64,000 bases of DNA, taken from the NCBI RefSeq assembly GCF_001050345.1, contig NZ_LFMW01000012.1, forward strand, positions 310,001 to 374,000, read 5' to 3'. The DNA is from Pseudomonas fildesensis (lineage in GTDB: Bacteria; Pseudomonadota; Gammaproteobacteria; Pseudomonadales; Pseudomonadaceae). A program made the position numbers and the translations under genes. Below the pieces are notes generated by a model that had not been told where the DNA came from, searched no databases, and saw only the letters and a list, made by a program, of their open reading frames with translations. Below, piece by piece: positions 46,536 to 54,898 of the stretch. Every line of letters starts with the position of its first letter. Position 1 is the stretch's first letter.

Positions 46536-47975
46536 ATGCTGCGCAAACTTTCACTGGCTGTTGCCGTGTCTTGTGCGACCAACGGAATGGTCTGGGCAGC
46601 TGAAGCGCCCTTGTCCGCCAGAACCGATCTGGTCAGCGTCTACCAGGAAGCGGTGGACAACAACGCCGACCTGGCCGCCGCCCGCGCCCAATATGGCGCG
46701 CAGAAAGAAGTGGTGCCCCAGGCACGCGCCGGGTTGCTGCCCAACCTGTCGGCCGGTGCCGATATCAATAACGTGCGCACCCAGATCGACACGCCCTCAG
46801 CCACTGCCAACCGCGATGCCCACTCCTGGCGCGCGACCTTGAGCCAGCCGCTGTTCCGCGCCGACCGCTGGTTCCAACTGCAGGCTGCCGAAGCCACCAA
46901 CGAACAGGCGGCGCTGCAACTCTCGGCCACCGAACAGAACCTGATCCTGCAAAGCGCCGAAAACTACTTCGCCGTGCTGCGCGCCCAGGACAACCTGGCC
47001 TCGACCAAGGCCGAAGAAAACGCCTTCAAGCGCCAGCTGGACCAGTCCAACGAGCGCTTCGATGTAGGCCTGTCGGACAAGACCGACGTGCTGCAATCCC
47101 AGGCCAGCTATGACACTGCACGGGCCAACCGGATTCTGGCCCAGCGCCAGGTAGACGATGCCTTCGAAGCACTGATCACCCTGACCAACCGCCAGTACAA
47201 CTCGATCCAGGGCATTGTGCATACGCTGCCGGTGTTGCCGCCGCTGCCGAACGATGCCAAGGCCTGGGTCGAGACTGCAGGCCGGCAGAACCTGAACCTG
47301 CTCGCCAGCAACTATGCGGTCAGCGCTGCCGAAGAAACCCTCAAGCAACGCAAGGCCGGCCATGCGCCGACCCTCGATGCCGTGGCGCAGTACGAAAAGG
47401 GTGACAACGACGCCCTCGGCTTCAGCAACCCGAATGCCTTCGGCACGCCGTACCGTGGCGATGTCGAGCAACGCACCATCGGCCTGCGCTTGAATATCCC
47501 GCTGTACAGCGGCGGCCTCACCAGCTCGCAAGTGCGCGAATCGTATTCGCGCCTTGGCCAGACCGAGCAGCAACGCGAAGGCCTGCGCCGCCAGGTAGTG
47601 GAAAACACGCGCAACCTGCACCGCGCGGTGAACACCGATGTGGAACAGGTGCAGGCGCGCCGCCAGTCGATCATCTCGAACCAGAGTGCGGTGGAAGCCA
47701 CGGAAATCGGGTATCAGGTGGGCACGCGCAATATCGTCGACGTGCTCGATTCACAGCGCCAGCTCTACGCGTCGGTACGCAACTACAACAACAGCCGCTA
47801 CGACTACATCCTCGACAACCTGCGCTTGAAGCAGGCAGCGGGCACGCTGAACCCGGGAGATTTGCAGGACCTGGCGCGCTACCTCAAGGCTGACTACAAC
47901 CCGGACAAGGACTTCCTGCCACCGGACCTGGCCAAAGCCGCCGCTGAGCAGTTGAAGGCCCGCCCGGGCTATTAA
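46536..47975 (+). CDS. tolC: TolC-family outer-membrane efflux protein
   Basis: Trimeric outer-membrane channel for type I secretion and drug efflux. 479 residues: signal peptide ending near VWAAEA, then two internally repeated OEP halves with long amphipathic helices (YQEAVDNNADLAAARAQ, FDVGLSDKTDVLQSQASY and its second-half counterpart YQVGTRNIVDVLDSQRQLY). Start ATG at 46536, divergent from thiC. In P. aeruginosa the gene at this position is opmH. No inner-membrane partner is adjacent, as usual for TolC. Confidence 0.95.
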   Translation: MLRKLSLAVAVSCATNGMVWAAEAPLSARTDLVSVYQEAVDNNADLAAARAQYGAQKEVVPQARAGLLPNLSAGADINNVRTQIDTPSATANRDAHSWRATLSQPLFRADRWFQLQAAEATNEQAALQLSATEQNLILQSAENYFAVLRAQDNLASTKAEENAFKRQLDQSNERFDVGLSDKTDVLQSQASYDTARANRILAQRQVDDAFEALITLTNRQYNSIQGIVHTLPVLPPLPNDAKAWVETAGRQNLNLLASNYAVSAAEETLKQRKAGHAPTLDAVAQYEKGDNDALGFSNPNAFGTPYRGDVEQRTIGLRLNIPLYSGGLTSSQVRESYSRLGQTEQQREGLRRQVVENTRNLHRAVNTDVEQVQARRQSIISNQSAVEATEIGYQVGTRNIVDVLDSQRQLYASVRNYNNSRYDYILDNLRLKQAAGTLNPGDLQDLARYLKADYNPDKDFLPPDLAKAAAEQLKARPGY

Positions 47976-47982
47976 AAATCTT

Positions 47983-48084
47983 CTGTAGGAGCGAGCTTGC
48001 TCGCGAAGAACCTGAGGACGCCGCAGTCATCCAGAATACCCGCGTCAGCGTTAGCGATTTTCGCGAGCGCGCTCGCTCCTACAG
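47983..48084. repeat. REP doublet, TGTAGGAGCGAGC type
   Basis: Arms CTGTAGGAGCGAGCTTGCTC and GCGAGCGCGCTCGCTCCTACAG, about 60 bases apart. It is a different sequence class from the GTGGGAGGGGG and TGTGGCGAG elements in the window. It lies between convergent tolC and waaA. Confidence 0.88.
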
Positions 48085-48095
48085 AGGGATTGCGG

Positions 48096-49373
48096 TCAAC
48101 GCTGAACCAGTCGATCAAGCCCATCCAGCAAGCGCTTCAACGCGCCCTGGTTGGCCTGCATCACCTTAAGCCCCGCCTGCGCCATCTTGCGCGCATCCTG
48201 CGGCAGTTCGAACAGCTGTCGCACCGCTTCGGCCAACCCTTCTGCGTCATCCACTTCTCGCAACGCGCCGGCTTCGCGCATCATCGCGGTGATTTCGAGG
48301 AAGTTGAACACATGCGGCCCCATGATCACAGGCTTCGCCAGCGCCGCCGGCTCCAACGGGTTATGCCCGCCGGTCGGTACCAGGCTGCCGCCGACAAATG
48401 CGCTGTCGGCCAATGCGTAGAGAAACAGCAACTCGCCCATGGTATCGCCGAGCAGCACTGAGGTTTGCGTTGTGACAGGCTCGCCGCTGGAACGGCGCAC
48501 CGTGGCGAACCCCTGTTGCGTGCACAACTCGAACATCGGCCCGAAGCGCTCCTGATGACGCGGCACCAGAATCAGCAAGGCATTGGGATAGCTGGCGAGC
48601 AATTGGCGATGGGCAGCGAGCACCACTTCGTCTTCGCCTTCGTGGGTACTGGCGGCGATCCACACCGGGCGTTCGCTCGCACCCCATTGCTCGCGCAAGG
48701 CTGCGGCACGTACCGGCAACTGGGGATCGATGGTCAGGTCGAACTTGATCGAGCCGGTCACTTCCACGGTTTCCGGACGCGCGCCGAGACTTAGAAAACG
48801 CTGGGCTTCGGTTTCGGTTTGGACGGCGAACAGGCTCACTTCAGACAGCATCGGCGCCGTAAGCTTGGTGAAACGTGCGTAGCCCTTGGCGGAACGCGCC
48901 GACAACCGCGCATTGGCCAGCGCCACTGGAATACTGCGCTGGGCGCAGGCGTGGATATGGTTGGGCCACAGTTCGGTTTCCATGATCACCGCCAGTTTCG
49001 GCTGCACCCGATCAAGAAAACGCTTGGCGGCGCAAGGCACGTCGTACGGCAAGTAGCAGTGCTGGATGCGCGGCTCGTTGGCGAACAACGCCTGGATGCG
49101 CTCGGAACCGGTGGGCGTCATGCAGGTGACGGTAATCGGCAGCTGTGGATAACGCTCCAACAGTCCGCGAATCATCGGAGCGGCGGCAATACTTTCGCCC
49201 ACCGACACGGCATGCACCCAGATCCCGCCGGGCTGCATCGCCGGCAAGCCATAGGAAAACCGCTCGCTGACACGTTTGGCATAGGCGGGCGCCTTGCGCG
49301 CGCGCAGCCACAGACGTAAGGCCACCAACGGCAGCGCCAGATAAAACAGACAACTGTAGAGAGTTCTATTCAT
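48096..49373 (-). CDS. waaA: Lipid IV(A) 3-deoxy-D-manno-octulosonic acid transferase
   Basis: Adds Kdo residues to lipid IVA, the first step of LPS core assembly on the inner membrane. 425 residues, GT30 family. An N-terminal membrane anchor (LFYLALPLVALRLWLRAR) precedes the N-domain with GGIWVHAVSVGE, and the C-domain carries GGSLVPTGGHNPLEPAA, the CMP-Kdo-binding segment. The ATG is 49373. It is 23 bases downstream of the LysR gene on the same strand. Confidence 0.96.
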   Translation of the reverse strand: MNRTLYSCLFYLALPLVALRLWLRARKAPAYAKRVSERFSYGLPAMQPGGIWVHAVSVGESIAAAPMIRGLLERYPQLPITVTCMTPTGSERIQALFANEPRIQHCYLPYDVPCAAKRFLDRVQPKLAVIMETELWPNHIHACAQRSIPVALANARLSARSAKGYARFTKLTAPMLSEVSLFAVQTETEAQRFLSLGARPETVEVTGSIKFDLTIDPQLPVRAAALREQWGASERPVWIAASTHEGEDEVVLAAHRQLLASYPNALLILVPRHQERFGPMFELCTQQGFATVRRSSGEPVTTQTSVLLGDTMGELLFLYALADSAFVGGSLVPTGGHNPLEPAALAKPVIMGPHVFNFLEITAMMREAGALREVDDAEGLAEAVRQLFELPQDARKMAQAGLKVMQANQGALKRLLDGLDRLVQR

Positions 49374-49396
49374 GGCGGCGGAGTTTATCGGCTTTT

Positions 49397-50287
49397 TCAG
49401 TCGATCGCCTGCAGGCACTCGGTAAAACGTTCGGCCAAAAAGCGTGCGGCCGGACCGAGAGGCTCGTCACGGCGCCAGACCAACTCCACCACCAACGCCG
49501 GCGGGGTCCATTCGCTATCGAGTTCGACCATGCTGTTCTGATAGGCGGGGTACTGCACCACATGGCGGGGCAACCAGGCCCAACCCAGGCCACGGATCAG
49601 CCATTCGGCCAGCACGTAGAAGCTGTCGGCGCGCCACACCTGGGGGCTGGCGGCCTCGCTGCCGGGGTAGACGCTGGTCTGGGTCGACATCAGCAACTGG
49701 CGAAATTGCGCCAGGCGTTGGCAGTCCACGGTTTTCTGCGCCGCCAGCGGGTGATTGCGCCCGCATACCGTGACCATTTCGACGCTGCCCACTACCCGTC
49801 GCTCCAACGCCTCGGGGATTTGATCGTGATAAAACAACATCCCCAGGTCAGCCTGGCGTTCCACCAGCTTGCGGGCGACGTCGCCCTGGGCTGCACTGGA
49901 AAGCTGCACTTCCAGGTTGGGAAATTTCCCCGCCAAGGCATCGAGGCTGTCGAGCACCGGCTGATACAACATCGCCTCATCCTGGGCCAATCGCAGGCGC
50001 GCCTCTTCGCCGCGCATCAGTGACAGGGCCCGGCCATTGAGGCGCTCGCACTGGCGCAGCACTTCTTTGGCTTCTTCGAGTAAAGCAGTGCCGGCTTCAG
50101 TCAAACGCGGCTGGCGGCCACTGCTGCGCTCAAACAGGCTGACGCCCAAATCCGCTTCGAGCAGGGCAATGCCATTGCTCACCGCCGATTGCGCCTTGCG
50201 CTGTTCCCGCGCCACCGCCGAGAACGAACGCTGCTCGGCGACGCTGACAAACAGGCGCATCTGCTCCAGATTCCACTGCACGCTCAT
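49397..50287 (-). CDS. LysR-family transcriptional regulator
   Basis: 296 residues: an N-terminal winged helix (LRLFVSVAE-type start, reading MRLFVSVAEQRSFSAVARE, then KAQSAVSNGIALLEADLGV) and a periplasmic-binding-protein-like effector domain. It is divergent from the emrE-like pump with about 100 bases between them, which hints that it controls that gene, itself, or both. The effector is unknown. Start ATG at 50287. Confidence 0.92.
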   Translation of the reverse strand: MSVQWNLEQMRLFVSVAEQRSFSAVAREQRKAQSAVSNGIALLEADLGVSLFERSSGRQPRLTEAGTALLEEAKEVLRQCERLNGRALSLMRGEEARLRLAQDEAMLYQPVLDSLDALAGKFPNLEVQLSSAAQGDVARKLVERQADLGMLFYHDQIPEALERRVVGSVEMVTVCGRNHPLAAQKTVDCQRLAQFRQLLMSTQTSVYPGSEAASPQVWRADSFYVLAEWLIRGLGWAWLPRHVVQYPAYQNSMVELDSEWTPPALVVELVWRRDEPLGPAARFLAERFTECLQAID

Positions 50288-50313
50288 GGCTCAACCCATC
50301 CTTAATTCAGATA

Positions 50314-50350
50314 GGTAATGACTTTACCCCATCTGGAGAGCCGCTAAAAT
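50314..50350 (+). promoter_or_regulatory. Putative operator and promoter between LysR gene and emrE-like gene
   Basis: GGTAA-N5-TTACC at 50314-50328 is a perfect dyad. Its right half overlaps a possible -35 TTTACC (50323-50328), with TAAAAT at 50345-50350 after 16 bases. It would fit LysR control of the SMR gene, whose start is 40 bases further on. Confidence 0.45.
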
Positions 50351-50389
50351 GCCGACCTTATCAAAGCGCTCCACACCGAGGATTGACCC

Positions 50390-50725
50390 ATGAATGCCGC
50401 TTACTACTACCTGGCCATTGCCATCTGCTCGGAAGTGATCGCGACCGTGTCCATGAAAGCCATCAAGGGCTTCAGCACGCCGATTCCGTTGCTGCTGGTG
50501 ATCGTCGGCTATAGCGTGGCCTTCTGGATGCTGACCCTGGTGGTGCGCACCGTGCCGGTGGGCGTGGCGTATGCCGTGTGGGCCGGGATGGGGATTGTAA
50601 TGGTCAGCATTGCGGCGCTGTTTATCTACGGGCAGAAGCTGGATATCCCGGCAATGCTGGGGATGGGATTGATTGTGTTGGGCGTAGTGGTGATTCAGTT
50701 GTTTTCGAAAACTGCTGGGCACTGA
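50390..50725 (+). CDS. emrE: Small multidrug resistance (SMR/EmrE-type) transporter
   Basis: Proton-coupled exporter of cationic compounds. 111 residues with four helices. The essential membrane Glu of the family is at position 15 (AICSEVIATVSMK), and the AYAVWAGMGIV motif of helix 3 matches EmrE rather than SugE/Gdx. The P. aeruginosa EmrE gene has the same neighbours (LysR gene and waaA on one side, an oxidoreductase on the other). Confidence 0.92.
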   Translation: MNAAYYYLAIAICSEVIATVSMKAIKGFSTPIPLLLVIVGYSVAFWMLTLVVRTVPVGVAYAVWAGMGIVMVSIAALFIYGQKLDIPAMLGMGLIVLGVVVIQLFSKTAGH

Positions 50726-50810
50726 CAACTCGTGCAATGTTGATCCTGGGCAAAGATCGACCCGTTGAGTCTGTATACTTGGCACCTTGATTTGAACATT
50801 GAGGTTGCCC

Positions 50811-51986
50811 ATGCCATCCGTTATTTCCACCGACGTCCTTATTGTCGGCGCCGGGGTTGCCGGCCTCTGGCTCAATGCGCGCCTGCGCCGCCAGGGGTTT
50901 TCCACGGTGGTGGTGGAGAGCGCCACCCTGGGTGGCGGGCAAAGCGTGAAGTCCCAGGGGATCATTCACGGCGGTGCGAAATACGCCCTGCACGGCGCCC
51001 TCACCGGCGCCTCCGAAGCGATTGCCGATATGCCTCGCCGCTGGCGTGAAGCCCTGGACGGTAATGGCGAGCTGGACCTGTCCGGCGTGCGCCTGCTCTC
51101 CGAAGCTCATTACCTCTGGTCCCCGGGCACTATCGCCGGCAACCTCACCAGCTTCTTCGCCAGCAAGGCCGTGCGCGGCCGCGTCGATCAGGTCAAGGGC
51201 GATGACCTGCCCCCCGCCCTGCAAGACCGTCGCTTCAAGGGCAAGGTGTATCGCCTGGCGGAGCTGGTCATCGATGTCCCCAGCCTGATCGAACGCCTGG
51301 CGCAACTCGCCGGTGATGGTTTGCTCGCTGGGCAGCACATCGAACCGCTGCTGGAAGGCGACACGCTAGTGGGCCTGAAGGTCGACGGCCGCGAGATCCG
51401 CGCACAGCGCATCGTGTTGAGTGCCGGCGGCGGCACCGCTGATGTACTGACGGCCCTGGGCCTGAGCCAGCCAGCCATGCAAACACGCCCGCTGCACATG
51501 ATTATTGCCAAAGGCCCAGGCCTGAAGCCGCTGTATGCCCATTGCCTGGGCGGCGGCACCAAGCCGCGCATCACCGTCACCACCCATCCGGCAAAAGATG
51601 GCAATTGGGTGTGGTACATGGGCGGCGACATCGCCGAGGCAGATGGCGTGGCGCGCACCCCGCAGGAACAAATCGCCACGGCGCAAAAAGAGCTGGCGCA
51701 GCTGCTGCCGTGGATCGACATGAGCCAGACCCAATGGGCCACCTTGCGCGTCGACCGTGCCGAGCCGCTGCAATCCGGCCTGTCCCGCCCCGACAACGCC
51801 TTCCTCGCCGATCAGGGCCGCCTGCTGGTGGGCTGGCCGACCAAACTGGCACTGGCCCCGGACTTCGCCGACCGCGTGCTCAGCGCCCTGGAACGCGACG
51901 GCATCCGCCCAAGCGCGAGCGAGCCCCTGCCCGACCTGCCAAAACCGGCCATTGGGCAACCGGCCTGGGAGCAACTGTTGCCATGA
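50811..51986 (+). CDS. FAD-dependent oxidoreductase (DAO family)
   Basis: 391 residues with an N-terminal Rossmann dinucleotide-binding motif VGAGVAGLWLNARL followed by an acidic strand end (VVVES) and a DAO-like core (GGGTADVL further on). The likely reaction is oxidation of an amine, amino or hydroxy acid; the substrate cannot be inferred. GAGGT sits 5 bases before the ATG at 50811. Its end overlaps the aldo-keto reductase start by 4 bases (ATGA), so the two are a coupled pair. Confidence 0.88.
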   Translation: MPSVISTDVLIVGAGVAGLWLNARLRRQGFSTVVVESATLGGGQSVKSQGIIHGGAKYALHGALTGASEAIADMPRRWREALDGNGELDLSGVRLLSEAHYLWSPGTIAGNLTSFFASKAVRGRVDQVKGDDLPPALQDRRFKGKVYRLAELVIDVPSLIERLAQLAGDGLLAGQHIEPLLEGDTLVGLKVDGREIRAQRIVLSAGGGTADVLTALGLSQPAMQTRPLHMIIAKGPGLKPLYAHCLGGGTKPRITVTTHPAKDGNWVWYMGGDIAEADGVARTPQEQIATAQKELAQLLPWIDMSQTQWATLRVDRAEPLQSGLSRPDNAFLADQGRLLVGWPTKLALAPDFADRVLSALERDGIRPSASEPLPDLPKPAIGQPAWEQLLP

Positions 51987-52795
51987 CCTTGCCAACCTTG
52001 CATGACCTGCATCGCCCTCTGGGCAGCACCGGCCTGCTGGTGTCGCCGCTGGGCCTGGGCACCGTCAAGCTGGGTCGCGACCAAGGGGTGAAATACCCCA
52101 GCGGTTTCAAGATCCCCGATGACGACGAGGCGCGGATGTTACTGCGCCAGGCCCGCCAACTGGGCATCAACCTGATCGACACCGCTCCCGCCTACGGCTG
52201 CAGCGAAGAACGCCTGGGGCCACTGTTGCGTGGCCAACGCCAGGACTGGGTGATCGTCAGCAAGGTCGGCGAAGAGTTTGACGATGGCGTGTCGCGCCAT
52301 GACTTCAGCGCTGCCCATACACGGATGTCGATCGAGCGTAGCCTGAAACGACTGGAAACGGATTTTATCGACCTGGTGCTGGTGCACTCCGACGGCAACG
52401 ACCTGCACATCCTCAACGACTGTGAGGTCTACCAGGCCCTGGCCGACTTGAAACGCGAGGGTAAAATTCGCGGTTTCGGCTTCTCCGGCAAGACCGTCGA
52501 AGGCGGCGTGAAGGCTCTGGAACAGGGTGATTGCGCGATGGTCACTTACAATTTGAACTCACGATGCGAGAAAGCCGTCATTGATTATGCGGCCGCTCAT
52601 GGCAAAGGCATCCTGGTGAAAAAAGCCCTGGCCAGCGGTCATGTGTGCCTGGAACCTGGAATGGATCCAATTAGAGCCAGTTTCATGTTGTTGTTTGCGC
52701 AAACGGGCGTTGCCAGTGCTATTGTCGGGACCATTAATCCGCTGCACTTGGCCCATAACGTGGCGACCGCTGCCCAGGTTATTCGTCAACTCTGA
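51983..52795 (+). CDS. Aldo/keto reductase
   Basis: 270 residues with the (beta/alpha)8 aldo-keto reductase signature: LGLGTVKLG near the start, the catalytic Asp/Tyr in NLIDTAPAYGCSEERLG, and a C-terminal SAIVGTINPLHL NADP-binding region. It is translated from an ATG overlapping the previous stop. Substrate unknown; coupling to a flavin oxidase-like enzyme suggests consecutive steps of one small pathway. Confidence 0.92.
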   Translation: MTLPTLHDLHRPLGSTGLLVSPLGLGTVKLGRDQGVKYPSGFKIPDDDEARMLLRQARQLGINLIDTAPAYGCSEERLGPLLRGQRQDWVIVSKVGEEFDDGVSRHDFSAAHTRMSIERSLKRLETDFIDLVLVHSDGNDLHILNDCEVYQALADLKREGKIRGFGFSGKTVEGGVKALEQGDCAMVTYNLNSRCEKAVIDYAAAHGKGILVKKALASGHVCLEPGMDPIRASFMLLFAQTGVASAIVGTINPLHLAHNVATAAQVIRQL

Positions 52796-52836
52796 TGCCG
52801 CCGACGCGGCCGCCCCCGTCGCAAAAAGGAGCCGAC

Positions 52837-53805
52837 ATGCCGCGAACGCTCATAAGAAAAAACCCCAGCAACTTCAAGACACTCCCGCTGCACGTCGAAG
52901 CCACCCCCGAAGGCCTGAGTTACCAGAGCGTCGGCATGCCGCTCAACTTTGCCCAGACCCTGCAACGGCGCAAGCCGGTGGAGGTGGCGGACCCCGAGCG
53001 TTTCGCCCTGGAGCTGGCCAACCTGGGCGTGTCGGTGCGCCTGACCCTGCATTGGCAGAACAAGGATTACTGGGTGCTGGTGCGCCAGCGTCGCCAGGAT
53101 CGGGGTGACGTGGTGCTCAAGCTGATCTCCGGCTACGTACCGGCCCACGAACTGAACCTGCCGCTGCACACCGCCATCCAGGAAATTGCCGAAGAATGCC
53201 TGCTTGAGACGCCCGAAGGCTGGCTCGGCGGGCGCTTCAACGACACCTGGCTACCGGCGCCCTACTCCGCTGCCCTGCACTACCGCGAAGCGCTGCCGTT
53301 TCGCCTCAGCCCACTGTCCGGCGCGGCACGCCCGGTGCGCTGCGCGACAACCCAACTGATCGAGCGCCCACGGGCCTACGTGCACCTGCCCACGGCGTCA
53401 CTGCAATTGATTTATGACTTGCGTCTGGAAGTGCCCAAGGAAGCCAAATCCCTGAGCCTGTTCCATGTGGATGAGCGACTGGAAGGCGATCAACTGGTCG
53501 CCCGCCTCGACCGCCAGCGCCCGGATTTGTACCTGATGCCGTTGAAGGACGGCCAGCCGCTCGCCGAGCTGTACACCGTGAAGAAAGACCAGCTGTACCC
53601 GGCGAGCACGCGGGGTTTGTACCTGGCCGAAAGCTTCGCCCAGCAGGAGGGGTGGGTGGTGCGGGACGAGCGGATTCGCTGGAAGGATTGGCTCAGGCAG
53701 CAAGGCCTGGCAGAGCCCGAGAAAGAGTCGAAATTGAAGCGTCTGACCGGCAAGGCGCGGCAGATGTTGCGTAAGATCGTGCCGAAGAAAAAAGCCAGCC
53801 GCTAG
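52837..53805 (+). CDS. Conserved protein with degenerate Nudix-like region
   Basis: 322 residues, basic C-terminus (KRLTGKARQMLRKIVPKKK). I see no Walker A or ABC signature, so an ATPase label would not be supported. A central segment YWVLVRQRR, then GYVPAHELNLPLHTAIQEIA and EECLL, is close to a Nudix box: G, 5 residues, E, then QEIAEE where REUXEE is expected, but with two extra residues, Gln for Arg and Leu for Gly. The ATG at 52837 follows AAGGAG 7 bases upstream; the frame is open earlier without a good start. It lies 41 bases after the aldo-keto reductase and is probably in the same operon. Confidence 0.65.
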   Translation: MPRTLIRKNPSNFKTLPLHVEATPEGLSYQSVGMPLNFAQTLQRRKPVEVADPERFALELANLGVSVRLTLHWQNKDYWVLVRQRRQDRGDVVLKLISGYVPAHELNLPLHTAIQEIAEECLLETPEGWLGGRFNDTWLPAPYSAALHYREALPFRLSPLSGAARPVRCATTQLIERPRAYVHLPTASLQLIYDLRLEVPKEAKSLSLFHVDERLEGDQLVARLDRQRPDLYLMPLKDGQPLAELYTVKKDQLYPASTRGLYLAESFAQQEGWVVRDERIRWKDWLRQQGLAEPEKESKLKRLTGKARQMLRKIVPKKKASR

Positions 53806-53842
53806 AACGCAGGGAACGCTTACTTCGAAACACAGCAGGTCG

Positions 53843-53954
53843 AATGTGGGGGGCTGTCGAGTTTTAGCGAGGCTGCGACAGGATCACCGCGCCGTACCTG
53901 CCAGACCGCAGCGCCTGCATCGCAGCCTCACTAAAGCTCGACAGCTCCCACATT
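53843..53954. repeat. Palindromic repeat, CTGTCGAG type
   Basis: Arms AATGTGGGGGGCTGTCGAG then TTTTAGCGAGGCTGCGA, and TCGCAGCCTCACTAAAGCTC then GACAGCTCCCACATT, separated by about 40 bases. Outer AATGTGGG is shared with the element at 32700, the inner part is different. It sits between convergent genes. Confidence 0.85.
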
Positions 53955-53962
53955 TGATTGCG

Positions 53963-54898
53963 TCAGCCGTTGAGCAGACGTGCGAGGCCGACCTTCAACG
54001 GGGTGGGCTGCGGCAGCGTGAAGCTCGCCAACAGCCGCTGGTTGTTGGCCCGCGAATGCCGAATATCCCCAGAACGTGCCGGCCCGTAAGTGATCGTCGG
54101 CAACGAGCCCACCACCTCTTCCAGCGCCTGCAACACCTGCTTAAGCGTGGTGGTGCGGTTCCAGCCGACGTTGATCGCACCCAGCGGCGCGCCCGGCGCT
54201 TCGATGGCTTGCACCAACACGTCCACCAGGTCTTCCACGTACATGAAGTCGCGGGTTTGCTCGCCATCACCAAACACGGCAATCGGCACGCCCTGTTGCA
54301 CGCGCTCGCTGAAGATACTGATCACGCCGGAATACGGCGATGACGGATCCTGACGCGGCCCGAAGATATTGAAGAAGCGGAAAATAACCGGCTCCAGGCC
54401 GTGCTGGCGACGGTAAAAGTCGAAGTAGTGTTCACCGGCCAACTTGTCCGAGGCATAGGGCGTCAGCGGCGCTTTGGTGGTCGTTTCGTCAATCGAATCG
54501 CCCTCGCCGTTGTTGCCATACACCGCGGCACTGGAGGCAAACACCACGCGCTTCACGCCGGCCCGGCGCATGGCTTCGCAGACATTCAGGGTGCCTACAA
54601 AATTGCTCTGGTGAGTGCTGACCGGATCATCCACAGACGCCTGTACCGAGGCCACAGCGGCCAAGTGCACCACCGCCGTCACACCGACAGCGGCCTGCGC
54701 CACTTGCGCGGCATCGGCGACATCGCCTTCGATCAGTTGCACACGCGGATTGTCCAGTGGCAGGTTGCTGCGCTTGCCGGTGGACAGGTTATCCAACACC
54801 CGCACCCCGTAGCCCTTGGCGAGCAGCGCATCAACGAGGTGCGAGCCAATAAAGCCGGCACCTCCGGTGATCAGAACCCACTTATCAGCATTACTCAT
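53963..54898 (-). CDS. NAD-dependent epimerase/dehydratase (UDP-sugar epimerase-like)
   Basis: 311-residue extended SDR protein: TGGAGFIGSHL nucleotide-binding motif, the Ser of FASSAAVYG and YASDK as the catalytic Tyr-Lys, followed by RFFNIFGPRQDP, which is typical of UDP-GlcNAc/Glc C4-epimerases. Exact sugar unknown. The ATG at 54898 (MSNADKWVLITGG) overlaps the last 8 bases of hldE, so it is coupled to LPS heptose synthesis and probably supplies a core or O-antigen sugar. Confidence 0.88.
   Translation of the reverse strand: MSNADKWVLITGGAGFIGSHLVDALLAKGYGVRVLDNLSTGKRSNLPLDNPRVQLIEGDVADAAQVAQAAVGVTAVVHLAAVASVQASVDDPVSTHQSNFVGTLNVCEAMRRAGVKRVVFASSAAVYGNNGEGDSIDETTTKAPLTPYASDKLAGEHYFDFYRRQHGLEPVIFRFFNIFGPRQDPSSPYSGVISIFSERVQQGVPIAVFGDGEQTRDFMYVEDLVDVLVQAIEAPGAPLGAINVGWNRTTTLKQVLQALEEVVGSLPTITYGPARSGDIRHSRANNQRLLASFTLPQPTPLKVGLARLLNG

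Noticed and set aside
50780..50795. Possible sigma-54 promoter (TGGCAC then TTTGA) before the FAD oxidoreductase
   Set aside because: The -12 element lacks the required GC, so the match is only to the -24 half.
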